Shown: positions 18,000 to 27,144, counted from the stretch's first letter. The stretch: DNA of 64,000 nt from Acidianus manzaensis (GCF_002116695.1 NZ_CP020477.1:62001-126000); one strand, 5' to 3'. Numbers and translations are program-made. Notes: generated from the letters alone by a model not told the origin.

Positions 18000-18072
18000 A
18001 GTTTGTGGAGTGGATGGAAACTGAGGCTTTCCTCTTAATCAGCTTAAAATATTCAGATGCTCTACTACAAAT
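18000..18072 (+). repeat. Dispersed palindromic repeat, shortened copy
   Basis: The left arm GTTTGTGGAGTGGATGGAAA is present, but the right arm is replaced by ATATTCAGATGCTCTACTA. It lies between the divergent CARF-PIN and helicase genes. Confidence 0.65.
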
Positions 18073-18267
18073 TATTCAAGGATTCCCTTAGCTAGTATAC
18101 TAAGTTAATCTATTTTTCTAATTTATATGATGTTAACTTAGGTTTAGTATGTGATGTTTGATCACTTAATGTATATTCCACGAACTCTGATGAACAATGG
18201 AAAGGTTTACTTATTTTATCAGGGTGTCATGTACGCATCTTGATTATCACGTCTTACCAGAGTAATA

Positions 18268-18277
18268 TTTTTAAAAG
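18268..18277 (+). promoter_or_regulatory. TATA box of the SF2 helicase gene
   Basis: TTTTTAAAAG is centred about 26 bases before the ATG at 18298, in the gap shared with the divergent CARF-PIN gene. Confidence 0.5.
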
Positions 18278-18297
18278 TCCATTACTCATTTATTTTT

Positions 18298-21030
18298 ATG
18301 AATCTCGATGATTTTTACACAATAGAGGTTGACGAAGCTGGGACTCCATATAGTTATTTGCAACAAAAGTTTAAGGATATTTTGAAAATATGTTCTAAAA
18401 ATATAGAATTTTGTGGTTATAATTTATATCCTCATCAATTTGATTCTTTGAACTATTTATTAAAAGGCGAGGATATTATACTTAGGGCTGAGACTGGAAG
18501 TGGTAAGACTGAGGTTTGGGTTTCTTATGCTCTAGAAAAAGATAGTACAGTTTTAGTAGTTTACCCTACTAAGGCTTTAACTAATGATCAGCTTTATAGG
18601 ATCGCTAAGTATTATAAGCAGGCGGGCTATTCTGTAGATGTTGTAGAAAACACTAGGGGTAATGAGAAGAGGATCGAAATTTATGGTGATGTAGTTAGAT
18701 ATGATGGCGATACTAGTAAGAAAGTTAGGGATTATGTTAGTAATGCTAAGGTTGTTTTAACTAATCCAGAAATGTTGCTTCTGGGTTTGAAGGGGAGGAA
18801 TGCGTTATCTTCCTTTTTGTCTGGAGTTGATTTGATTGTCGTTGATGAATTGGATTTTTATCGTAGTTCTAAGTCTACTGTTCTTTTATTTTTGATAAAA
18901 AAGGTTTTAGAAAGGTCTAGTAGAGATCCTAGAATAATTATTATGAGTGCTACTTTAAATAATGTAAATAGCATAATGACCTTCTTTAAGGATAGAAAGT
19001 TCCACATTATTCAAGGAAAGGCTTACAGGCCTAAAAATAAAACGTACATTGTTTTAGGAAAGGGTATTAAATTTAACAGTATAGATGAAATATTAAAAAA
19101 TAGTTTTCTTGCTCAGGAAATATTAAGGTTGAATAGGGATTACAGTGATGAGATAATAAAAAGGGCTAAGTCTAGTGGTTCTACAATTGTATTTGTCCCT
19201 ACTACAAATATGGCAGAGAATTTATCTGGAAAGACTGATGTACCTTCTCATCATTCTAGGGTTAGTAGAAGGAATAGGGAAGAGATAGAGAGAAAATTGA
19301 GGGATGGAGAATTGAATGCTGTAATTACTGTGAAAACTCTTCAACAAGGTATTGACGTAGGAACTATTACTAGAATTATTCACGTAGGATTACCTAATAA
19401 TCTTTCGGATTTTCGTCAGAGGGAGGGTAGGAAAGGGAGAAGAATTGATATTAAGGAAACTGAAAGTATAATAATTCCTATAAGTTGGGACGATTTAGTA
19501 AGGGCGAAATATTTTCAGGTCTGGAAGTCTATGGAGAATGAGAGTTTGATTATAAACTCTGATAATAAAATTATAGATGAATATGATGAATGCATAAAGT
19601 CACCAGATATTGAATGCAAATTTTATGATGTTTACAATAATATTACTGCTTATATTTATGATGGCAATGAGTTTAGACAATCATCTGATAAATTCTCTTG
19701 GAGAGTTTACGTGGAAACTAAGATTAAAGGTACTATTGATCGTCAAAACCGATCTTTAACCTTTGAATCTGGGAAAATTATAGGAGATAATACGCAAATT
19801 TTGGAAACGCAAGTAGAATTTGACAGCGCGAAATTTTTAGGAAAGGAAGTACAGTTTCCAGAATGCTTGAAGGAAGCAATATATAGCTACGATCAAGTAG
19901 TAAAAAGATGGGGACAGAAGGGAGATTTCTTCAAGGATATAGCGTATGGAAAAGTTTACAGCATGGTGAGTTTGAATGTAATTATTCCTGAAAAGGGTGG
20001 ATATGTTCAAGTCACTGAGTTTCCGAAGGACGTAGTTTGGGAAATTGAGTCTAGGGAGAGAGTAAGTAAAGTTAAATTGTCAGATGGAACAGAAATACCA
20101 ACTTATGAGTATTCTGATATTAGTTTATCAGATTACTGCAGATTACCGAAACCTAAGTACAATTTTAAAACCTATGCTTACGTTTCTGAAATTCAGCCAT
20201 CAGATATGAAGGAAGGAGATCTAGCCATGGATTTTATATTAGCATTACTTAGAAAAAATTATTTCATAGAGTTAAATGCAATTAAGTATGACATATCGAA
20301 TAACTTACTCAAAATCTGGGAGTCAGAACCAATAGCTTTGTTAAAACATTTAAGAGAGGATAAAAAAACGTTGGTAGGAGATAAAGAATTAACGTGCACA
20401 GAATTAATGAATGATGTCGAAAATGCTACAATTGATTTTCAACTAAAATTAATTCTGGATATGATTAATCCAAAGGATTTAATAAATATTCAGAAGAATT
20501 TTGAATCAATTAAAAATTTAGCTAAGAGATACGTTTACTATATTTGCGATGCAGTATTAATAAAGGAGAAACTAGTTCCGTCAAGTTTACCAGAAAATAC
20601 TGCAATAATAGATTATCAATTTGGAAAATATTATGTGGCAACAAAAGAGAGTGAAAAAATGCTGTTAAAATTAGATGAGGTAAAAAACGAACTATTTAAT
20701 TTAGCCCTTAAAAATTACCAGAAATTTATACTGTATGGAATAAATAAAAGCGAATTTGGAGCTTTAAAGGAATTTTCAGTAGACGTTGACGAGTTGGTCA
20801 AAAAAATATTTGACTCTCCCATTACACTGTCTAAAGTAGAAGAAAATCTATTAGGGACAACTAAAATTTTGGAAAAAGAAATAGAAATAAACAATAAATT
20901 AAATGAAAATAAAGAAGTAACAAATGAGGACTATGAACAATTGTTCAAATTGAGGGCAAGAATGATAGCAGCACTGTACAATTATATAGAAAAAATGCAA
21001 GATAAGTCAATAAATGATAATTCAATCTAG
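18298..21030 (+). CDS. Large SF2 DEAD/DEAH-like helicase, possible CRISPR or defence partner
   Basis: A 910-aa protein. The first 400 residues hold a complete SF2 helicase core: Q-like PHQFDSL, Walker A AETGSGKT (64-71), YPTKALTNDQ, Walker B VVDELDFY (the DExD box reads DELD, 183-186), MSATLNN (216-222), TVKTLQQGIDVG and QREGRKGRR (374-382). The remaining 500 or so residues match no family I recognise and have no HD nuclease motif, so it is not a Cas3 fusion. It is not the usual Lhr length. Divergent placement from CARF-PIN suggests shared regulation. The first half is rich in G- and T-ending codons, the last third in A-ending codons. Confidence 0.75.
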   Translation: MNLDDFYTIEVDEAGTPYSYLQQKFKDILKICSKNIEFCGYNLYPHQFDSLNYLLKGEDIILRAETGSGKTEVWVSYALEKDSTVLVVYPTKALTNDQLYRIAKYYKQAGYSVDVVENTRGNEKRIEIYGDVVRYDGDTSKKVRDYVSNAKVVLTNPEMLLLGLKGRNALSSFLSGVDLIVVDELDFYRSSKSTVLLFLIKKVLERSSRDPRIIIMSATLNNVNSIMTFFKDRKFHIIQGKAYRPKNKTYIVLGKGIKFNSIDEILKNSFLAQEILRLNRDYSDEIIKRAKSSGSTIVFVPTTNMAENLSGKTDVPSHHSRVSRRNREEIERKLRDGELNAVITVKTLQQGIDVGTITRIIHVGLPNNLSDFRQREGRKGRRIDIKETESIIIPISWDDLVRAKYFQVWKSMENESLIINSDNKIIDEYDECIKSPDIECKFYDVYNNITAYIYDGNEFRQSSDKFSWRVYVETKIKGTIDRQNRSLTFESGKIIGDNTQILETQVEFDSAKFLGKEVQFPECLKEAIYSYDQVVKRWGQKGDFFKDIAYGKVYSMVSLNVIIPEKGGYVQVTEFPKDVVWEIESRERVSKVKLSDGTEIPTYEYSDISLSDYCRLPKPKYNFKTYAYVSEIQPSDMKEGDLAMDFILALLRKNYFIELNAIKYDISNNLLKIWESEPIALLKHLREDKKTLVGDKELTCTELMNDVENATIDFQLKLILDMINPKDLINIQKNFESIKNLAKRYVYYICDAVLIKEKLVPSSLPENTAIIDYQFGKYYVATKESEKMLLKLDEVKNELFNLALKNYQKFILYGINKSEFGALKEFSVDVDELVKKIFDSPITLSKVEENLLGTTKILEKEIEINNKLNENKEVTNEDYEQLFKLRARMIAALYNYIEKMQDKSINDNSI

Positions 21031-21034
21031 CTTT

Positions 21035-21118
21035 TAGTTTGAGGATCTGAAATAAGTTTTTCTCTTTATTAGAGCTATTCCCAGAATAATCGCTAGTTTT
21101 GAAATGCTATATACACCA
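21035..21118 (+). repeat. Dispersed palindromic repeat, diverged copy
   Basis: The left arm TAGTTTGAGGATCTGAAATA and a changed right end GAAATGCTATATACACCA lie between the helicase and the ankyrin kinase gene. Confidence 0.6.
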
Positions 21119-21206
21119 ATAGACTTACAGATTGACGAAACCGGATTAATTGTATACTCAAATTTCCCTTAGTTAGATTTAATTGTTTTTCTTTTTTCAT
21201 ATTATT

Positions 21207-22799
21207 ATGTTAATTGATGCAGTACGTAAAGGAGATTTAAAAGAAGTTGAGAAGCTCCTAAATAGTGAAGATTTGAACGTTAGGGATAAGAATGGATACA
21301 CTCCTTTGCATTACGCTTCGAGATTTGGATATTATGAAATAGTAAACCTTCTTTTAGAACATGGTGCTAACCCAAACGTTCAAGAAAAACATGGATCAAC
21401 CCCATTACACATAGCTGTTTATGATGGAAGGATCGAAATAGTTAATACTCTCCTTTATCATGGTGCTGACCCTAATATAAAGAATAGAGATGGATGGACT
21501 CCTTTGCATATTGCTTCTAGCAAAGGCTATTCTGAAATAGTTAAGATTTTACTAGAGCACGGAGCTGACCCGAACATTCAAGAAAAACATGGATCTACCC
21601 CATTGCACGTGGCCGTTTACGATAGAAAAGCTGAAATCGTTAAAATTTTACTAGACCACGGAGCAGATCCCAATATAAGGAATAACAAAGGAGAAACTGC
21701 AGTTCAGTTAGCTAATTGGAGAAGTCCTGAAATTGCAGAAATTATAACCAGGAAGACTCAGACTAATCATTCTTTTGATAACTTAAAATTGAAATCGGAA
21801 AATATAAAAAATGAATCTTTAGGCAAATACTTTCTAGTTGAAAAGATAGGGGAGGGAGGCTTTGCTACAGTTTACAAAGGTAAAGATAAGAATGGAAAAG
21901 AAGTTGCAGTAAAATTGTATAAGAGTACGTCAAAGGATTTCGTAAAAGAAGTAGCAGTATGGTTAAACTTAAACCATCCTAACATAGTAAAATTGCTTGA
22001 CTACGACATAACTCCAACGCCTTACGTAGTCATGGAACTGATGAAGGGAGGAACATTAGAAGGAAAGAAGTTTGATAAAATTACTGCAACCAGAATTATT
22101 CTAGACACTCTTCAAGGTTTAAAGTACGCTCATTCTAAGGGGATAGTACACAGAGATGTTAAACCTTCAAACATTCTGTTAGATGAAAATGGAAGAGCAA
22201 AAATCTCTGACTGGGGCATTGCTAAGCTTACAGAAAGAACCACTTCTACAGAGTTGTCCATGACTCTTCAGTACGCTTCTCCAGAAGAATTAAGCGGTTT
22301 GCAAGTGGACGAGAAGAGTGACATTTATCAAGTTTGTGAAGTATTTTACGAGATATTAACTGGTAAACCAGCATTTTCCGGCGATTTAATCACTATTACA
22401 AGTAAGAAGACTTCTGAGAATTTTGTTCTACCTTCAGTCTTTGATTCTTCTCTAGCTGAGTTCGACCCTCTCTTTAAGAAGTGTTTTTCTCCTAGGAAGG
22501 AGGATAGATACTCTGACGACGAGTTAATCAAGATTTTGTCTAATAATTTAATAAATACTGCAAATGTTACTGTTTCAAAGACTAATTCTTCTTATGCTTA
22601 TGTTGAATTGGCTTACGCTTACGCTAGGCTGGGAGATTATGAGAGGGCTTTGTTCTGGTTGAAGGAGTTAAATAAGAGAGTGGACTGTAAAGATGTTATT
22701 CAAGTTTTAGAATTGAAAGTTAAGAGTAATTATGGTACGCAGGAGGAAGTGTTGAAGAGTATTGAGTTATTGAGAAGTAGAATTGGTTTACACAATTAA
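21207..22799 (+). CDS. Ankyrin-repeat Ser/Thr protein kinase with TPR-like tail
   Basis: A 530-aa protein from the ATG at 21207 (a TTG at 21183 is in frame but lies in a T-rich run). Residues 1-180 form five to six ankyrin repeats with the DGWTPLHIAS and GADPNI signatures. A eukaryote-type kinase domain follows: IGEGGFATVYKG (214-225), Lys236 in VAVKLYK, VHRDVKPSN (314-322), DWG in place of DFG (335-337), and ASPEEL. The end has a TPR-like helix pair (YAYARLGDYERALFWL). It should phosphorylate proteins chosen by the ankyrin repeats; partners are unknown. The catalytic domain is almost identical to the kinase gene at 44187, but the N terminus is entirely different. Confidence 0.87.
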   Translation: MLIDAVRKGDLKEVEKLLNSEDLNVRDKNGYTPLHYASRFGYYEIVNLLLEHGANPNVQEKHGSTPLHIAVYDGRIEIVNTLLYHGADPNIKNRDGWTPLHIASSKGYSEIVKILLEHGADPNIQEKHGSTPLHVAVYDRKAEIVKILLDHGADPNIRNNKGETAVQLANWRSPEIAEIITRKTQTNHSFDNLKLKSENIKNESLGKYFLVEKIGEGGFATVYKGKDKNGKEVAVKLYKSTSKDFVKEVAVWLNLNHPNIVKLLDYDITPTPYVVMELMKGGTLEGKKFDKITATRIILDTLQGLKYAHSKGIVHRDVKPSNILLDENGRAKISDWGIAKLTERTTSTELSMTLQYASPEELSGLQVDEKSDIYQVCEVFYEILTGKPAFSGDLITITSKKTSENFVLPSVFDSSLAEFDPLFKKCFSPRKEDRYSDDELIKILSNNLINTANVTVSKTNSSYAYVELAYAYARLGDYERALFWLKELNKRVDCKDVIQVLELKVKSNYGTQEEVLKSIELLRSRIGLHN

Positions 22800-22858
22800 T
22801 TTATTTTGTGTTTGGATCTGACTCTATCCACGCCCCTAAAGGATACTCTACAAACTAT

Positions 22859-22933
22859 TAATGTGTATCATTTGAATGCTTAATTCCACGATAGTCTGAT
22901 TAAGAGAAGATCTTTAGATAACCCACGAAATAT
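22859..22933 (-). repeat. Dispersed palindromic repeat
   Basis: Minus-strand copy: ATGTGTATCATTTGAATGC, then GTCTGATTAAGAGAA in the middle, preceded at 22841 by an extra half-arm GGATACTCTACAAACTA. Confidence 0.65.
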
Positions 22934-23029
22934 TGATAAATTGTTTTTATAGTTATTAATAAACCATTTTAAAATGTAGTATAAGAAACTTACCTAAAAA
23001 TATCACATAGAATATTTATCATTATAATT

Positions 23030-23075
23030 TAGTGTGTATAACCTAAATACTTTACATCGATAGTATAATCCGAGA
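23030..23075 (-). repeat. Dispersed palindromic repeat, partial
   Basis: Only the right-arm part TAGTGTGTATAACCTAAATAC and some of the centre remain. Confidence 0.45.
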
Positions 23076-23422
23076 GTTCACGGAAAATCACCTTGTGATT
23101 CTTTAATCACAAAAGAAACTAAGTTCATATTATAGCTAAACTTTTTTGCAGTTCGGAAGATAACAAAAGAAACTAAAATTTTTATCTGATTTCACTTTAT
23201 CTTGTTCTTATAATTACGAAAAGAGAGACTAGTGAGTTTGTTTTCTTAACTCTTTCTTCATTAGTCCCAAATTTACAAAATGAGAAAAATAGATTCGATT
23301 TTCTGGACTTAGATATTTCGACTGTTACGGATGTATTAACTAAAAGCGATAAAGCTTGAACTCTCCTAGAAAAATCAATTAGCTTTAGTTATGTTTATTA
23401 GCTTTCTTTCCCATTTTATTAT

Positions 23423-24604
23423 ATGATTGATTTAGAAAAATTAAAAAGAGATGCAAATGAGATTGAACCTTGGATAATAGATTTAAGGAGGAAGATTCAC
23501 GAAAATCCTGAGCTTTCTTATAAGGAATTCAATACTGCAAAAATAGTTTCTGATACTCTTAAAAAGCTGGGAATATCAGTGGAGGAGGGAGTTGGTTTAC
23601 CTACAGCGGTTGTAGGAAAATTAAAGGGATCGAAGCCTGGTAAAACTGTAGCGTTAAGGGCAGATATGGATGCGTTACCTGTTGAAGAACAGGTTGATGT
23701 TCCATTCAAATCTAAGGTAAAAGGTGTAATGCATGCTTGTGGTCATGATACTCATGTTGCTATGCTTTTGGGTGCTGCAGCGCTTCTGGTGAAAAATAAG
23801 GAGTTGGTTTCTGGTGAGATTAGGTTTTTGTTTCAGCCTGCAGAGGAAGATGGAGGATTGGGTGGAGCTAAGCCAATGATTGATGCTGGAGTAATGAAGG
23901 GAGTTGATTATGTTTTTGGATTGCATATTTCATCATCGTATCCTGCTGGAGTTTTTGCTACTAGGAAAGGACCACTGATGGCTACGCCTGATTCTTTTAA
24001 GATTATAGTACATGGAAAAGGAGGGCATGGATCGGCACCGCATGAAACTATAGATCCCATCTTTATTTCTCTGCAGATTGCTAATGCAATATATGGAATA
24101 ACTGCTAGACAAATAGATCCTGTAGAACCTTTTATAATTTCAATAACTTCTATTCATTCTGGAACAAAGGATAATATTATTCCTGACGATGCAGTAATGG
24201 AAGGTACCATTAGAAGTTTGAACGAAAATGTGAGGAAGAAGGCAATTGATTCAATGAGAAGGATAGTATCGTCTATCTGTAGTATATACAATGCAAGTTG
24301 TGAAGTGAATTTTATGGATGATGTTTATCCTACCACGGTAAATAATCCTGAAGTTACGGAGGAGGTTATTAAGATACTTTCTTCAATATCAAAGGTTGAG
24401 GAGACTAAGCCTATACTTGGCGCTGAAGATTTTTCTAGATTTTTGCAGAAAGCTCCAGGTACGTATTTCTTTCTTGGGACTAGAAATGAGGAAAAAGGGT
24501 GTGTTTATCCAAATCATAGTTCTAGATTTTGTGTTGATGAGAGTGTTCTTAAGTTAGGAGCGTTAGCGCATGCTGCTATAGCTATAGAATTTTCTAATAA
24601 ATAA
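23423..24604 (+). CDS. cpsA: M20 family metallo-carboxypeptidase/amidohydrolase (CpsA-like)
   Basis: A 393-aa M20 peptidase. It opens with WIIDLRRKIHENPELSYKE, then the metal-binding segments RADMDALPVEE and MHACGHDTHVAMLLGAA, FQPAEEDGGLGGA, and later LGAEDFSRFL, in the order of the family. The dimerisation insert lies between about residues 185 and 290. It resembles thermostable carboxypeptidase CpsA of Saccharolobus and N-acyl-amino-acid hydrolases, which remove C-terminal residues or N-acyl groups using zinc. There is no signal peptide. No direct link to the neighbouring defence genes is seen; it may be ordinary metabolism inside the island. Confidence 0.9.
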   Translation: MIDLEKLKRDANEIEPWIIDLRRKIHENPELSYKEFNTAKIVSDTLKKLGISVEEGVGLPTAVVGKLKGSKPGKTVALRADMDALPVEEQVDVPFKSKVKGVMHACGHDTHVAMLLGAAALLVKNKELVSGEIRFLFQPAEEDGGLGGAKPMIDAGVMKGVDYVFGLHISSSYPAGVFATRKGPLMATPDSFKIIVHGKGGHGSAPHETIDPIFISLQIANAIYGITARQIDPVEPFIISITSIHSGTKDNIIPDDAVMEGTIRSLNENVRKKAIDSMRRIVSSICSIYNASCEVNFMDDVYPTTVNNPEVTEEVIKILSSISKVEETKPILGAEDFSRFLQKAPGTYFFLGTRNEEKGCVYPNHSSRFCVDESVLKLGALAHAAIAIEFSNK

Positions 24605-24682
24605 TAGGAAAAAGAGTGTGTATAGATAATAATATCTTTTTTTCTCTTCTTCTTTTTCCTATTTAAGAAATGAAATTTTTCA

Positions 24683-24754
24683 TAGTGAGTGTAGTATTTG
24701 AATAATGGACGATTGTCTGATTTAGAGAAAGCTAAATTTTCAGACTCTCACAAA
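24683..24754 (-). repeat. Dispersed palindromic repeat
   Basis: A minus-strand copy: AGTGTAGTATTTGAATAATG and TTTTCAGACTCTCACAAAC. It lies between cpsA and vapC, which are convergent. Confidence 0.65.
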
Positions 24755-24942
24755 CATACTTCATTATTAGGAAGGAGTTTTACTTGTTACTTTCAAATTT
24801 TGAAGTGATAGATGTTATGTTTTCTCTTCATAAGGATTTCAAATTGGTCTTACAAAATGTATATTGTTTAAATAACAACTTCTAAATTTTAAAATCTTCT
24901 AGTTTAAGTGCGTTTAAATTCTAAAAATTTTTAGTAATGGAT

Positions 24943-25350
24943 TTAAGACTTACTTATAATTTCGTCTAGTGTTTTTGCGTTTTTTGTTTTTCCTAATAAT
25001 TCTTTATCGTAAGTTACTAGAGTTAGGTTGTTTTCTTCTGCTATGTAAACGTATGCGCTGTCGTAGAATGTTAAGTTTCTTTCAATTGCTAATTTTAATA
25101 CTTTGGTGTAATCGATTTCGGTTATTAAATTGAATTTTTCTATTATTTTAAGAAAGTTTTGCATTGTTTCTACTGGATCTTTTATTTTATTTTTGATTTT
25201 ACTTTCTTTCCATAAGACGTTACCGATTTCGTAAATTGTCAAGTCAAGAATATAAGCGTTTGAAAGGAAGTTGAGATTTATTTTTCCTCTTAATAGTTCT
25301 ATAATTAGTGGATATAGTGCTGAAGTATCAAAGAGATATTTATCTTTCAT
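24943..25350 (-). CDS. vapC: VapC-type PIN-domain toxin
   Basis: A 135-aa PIN protein with YLFDTSALYPL at the N terminus (first acidic residue), YEIGNVLWKE (central glutamate), and FYDSAYVYIAEENNLTLVTYDKEL (last acidic residues). VapC proteins are site-specific RNases held inactive by the partner antitoxin. It overlaps the upstream antitoxin gene by 11 bases, the usual arrangement. The 3' end faces cpsA across a gap holding a dispersed repeat. Confidence 0.9.
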   Translation of the reverse strand: MKDKYLFDTSALYPLIIELLRGKINLNFLSNAYILDLTIYEIGNVLWKESKIKNKIKDPVETMQNFLKIIEKFNLITEIDYTKVLKLAIERNLTFYDSAYVYIAEENNLTLVTYDKELLGKTKNAKTLDEIISKS

Positions 25351-25564
25351 TTCTGGTTTCTCTCACTAGATGTGTCCATTCTTCTATTTTAACTTCTTTC
25401 ATGTTTTCTGCTATTATTTCTGCTGATTTTTTTATTTCTTCTTCTTCTTTTTTCTTGATTTCTTCTTCTAGGGCTTTTTCTACTACTTGCCTTATATCTA
25501 TTCCTAATTTTTCGGCTTTCTCTTTTAGTTGCTTTCTGACTCTAACAGAGATAACGTCAGACAT
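25340..25564 (-). CDS. vapB: VapB-type antitoxin
   Basis: A 74-aa protein with an N-terminal ribbon-helix-helix-like segment (MSDVISVRVRKQLKEKAEKL) followed by a charged helix rich in glutamate and lysine and a C-terminal toxin-binding tail. The frame extends 36 codons upstream, but TGTATATAAG about 26 bases before the ATG at 25564 indicates a leaderless start there. Family members bind their own promoter and neutralise VapC. Confidence 0.87.
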   Translation of the reverse strand: MSDVISVRVRKQLKEKAEKLGIDIRQVVEKALEEEIKKKEEEEIKKSAEIIAENMKEVKIEEWTHLVRETRNER

Positions 25565-25760
25565 AATTCTATATACGTTATTACTGTATATAAGGATTAC
25601 GTATACGAAAAAGAAATTCAGTTCTAGGAGTTCTTCCTTTGCCTTAGGAGAAATAGTTTGAAGGATCTTCATAGTTATATCTTTCTCTTGGTAGACTTCT
25701 CATTGGGTTTAGTGTGTTTCTGCTCACATTTTTATAATTTTTTTGAAAAACTAAGGAAAA

Positions 25761-25769
25761 GTATATATA
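25761..25769 (+). promoter_or_regulatory. TATA box of the ATPase gene, deciding its start
   Basis: GTATATATA is centred about 26 bases before the second in-frame ATG at 25791 and only 11 bases before the first at 25776, so the second is the likely leaderless start. Confidence 0.55.
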
Positions 25770-25790
25770 GATATAATGTTTACTCGTAGT

Positions 25791-27110
25791 ATGGAAATTG
25801 GTGTTTATTGTAGTTCTACTTATAGCTTAATTAATATTTGTGATAAGGTTAATTTTAAGCTGAATTCATCTAATATTTCCTCATGGTTAAAGGAAAGAGA
25901 GAAGGATAAGTATTTGATTTTTGGAGTTGATGTTATTCCAGATGTAATTTTTAAAACTGAAAATGTCCCTTTGACTTCTAATCTAATTTTTCAATTTATG
26001 CAAAAAGGTGGAAAGGTAATCTGGATTGGAGATACGCCTTTCCAGTATATAGAAAAAGAAGGAAGAAGGATGGAGGCTAATGCTCAGCCTTTACCTATTA
26101 CCTTGGTAAATTCTGTTAGGACTGATAATTCTTTATTAGGAAAGCTTTTGGATTATAAACAGGGAGAGTCTTTGAGGCCTATAGCGAAGAATTCTCAGTT
26201 TCTCCCTATTACTATGGCGTATGGAGAGAAAGGAGATGTGGTAGGTTATTCTTCGTGGATATATAAATATGGGAAGGGATTGTTTATTCGTCTTTATGAT
26301 TCTAAAGTTGTTGATGTTAATTATCTTCTTTCTTTTCCTGAAAGGTTTGAAAAGATAAATAATGGAATTAGAATAAAGAATTTTAGGAAATTTGATGACT
26401 TTTTTCTGAAAATTCCGCCTTTTAAGATTATGCTAATTTCTGGAGATAATAATTCTGGCAAAACTACTATTTTGGAATCTATTGCATTGTCTAATGATGA
26501 GGAAAAACAGAAAGTTATGAAATATAGGAGGACTAAAGAATTGCTTAAGGAGAATTCTATAATTGAATTTTTAATAAATAAGAAATATTCTGTATTGGAT
26601 AGTTCTGATAAGATTGGGGATACTATTTCATCTTATCTGATTTATTGTAATTTAATTGACGATGAAATTGAAAGAATAAAAGGAAGGGTGGATGAGATTT
26701 TATCTAGTGGAGAATTAGGAAGGATAAGTGAGGAAGTGTCTTCGCAAATTGATGATGTGTTTTATGTGTACTTCGATCCTAATAAAGAATTGAGGATAAT
26801 ATTTAAGGATAGAAGGGATGTGAGAATTTCAGATTTAGGACAAGGATACAAGAGTTTTATAATATTTCTAATGACTTATCTTATCAATAAACCTGAGTTG
26901 TTGTTAATTGATGGGATTGAAGGATTTATGATTCAGCCTAATTTATTGAAAAACTTCATAAAGTATCTTTTAGAACATGAAGTAAGAACTATAATAACAA
27001 CTCAAAGTTCAGAAGTTATCCAATATTTTAGTAATATATCTAAAGAATTAGGAAAATCAGGAGATATTATATATTTACATAATCTGGAAGTAAAAAATGG
27101 TGTTCAATAA
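25791..27110 (+). CDS. AAA-type ATPase with N-terminal amidotransferase-like domain
   Basis: A 439-aa protein. Residues 1-190 look like a class I glutamine-amidotransferase-like fold (GGKVIWIGDTPFQY and YGKGLFIRLYDSKVVD are typical strand-turn patterns), without an evident catalytic Cys-His pair. Residues 195-439 form an ABC/OLD-like ATPase: Walker A SGDNNSGKTT (217-226), signature-like SDLGQGYKS (347-355), Walker B LLLIDGIEGF (370-379) and a switch region ITTQSSE. Similar ATPases occur in abortive-infection and OLD-type defence systems, but no nuclease domain is present. It faces vapBC divergently, and a dispersed repeat follows. The domain fusion is unfamiliar to me; function is unassigned. 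Confidence 0.65.
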   Translation: MEIGVYCSSTYSLINICDKVNFKLNSSNISSWLKEREKDKYLIFGVDVIPDVIFKTENVPLTSNLIFQFMQKGGKVIWIGDTPFQYIEKEGRRMEANAQPLPITLVNSVRTDNSLLGKLLDYKQGESLRPIAKNSQFLPITMAYGEKGDVVGYSSWIYKYGKGLFIRLYDSKVVDVNYLLSFPERFEKINNGIRIKNFRKFDDFFLKIPPFKIMLISGDNNSGKTTILESIALSNDEEKQKVMKYRRTKELLKENSIIEFLINKKYSVLDSSDKIGDTISSYLIYCNLIDDEIERIKGRVDEILSSGELGRISEEVSSQIDDVFYVYFDPNKELRIIFKDRRDVRISDLGQGYKSFIIFLMTYLINKPELLLIDGIEGFMIQPNLLKNFIKYLLEHEVRTIITTQSSEVIQYFSNISKELGKSGDIIYLHNLEVKNGVQ

Positions 27111-27144
27111 ATTGTGTATAGTCTGAGAATTTAGATTGAATTTT

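Larger units (their letters stand above)
22800..23422. other. Intergenic region with repeat copies, a hairpin and a possible gene relic
   Basis: It contains one dispersed-repeat copy, one partial copy, and a hairpin TTGTGATT/AATCACAA (23093-23112). Two direct repeats AAAAGAAACTAA lie nearby (about 23110 and 23166). From about 23180 to 23359 one frame is open for about 55 codons without a start codon (IITKRETSEFVFLTL), which may be the end of a lost gene. Confidence 0.4.

Noticed and set aside
18298..21030. The helicase as Cas3 of a type I system
   Set aside because: It lacks the HD nuclease motif, is longer than stand-alone Cas3' proteins, and no Cascade genes are present in the window.
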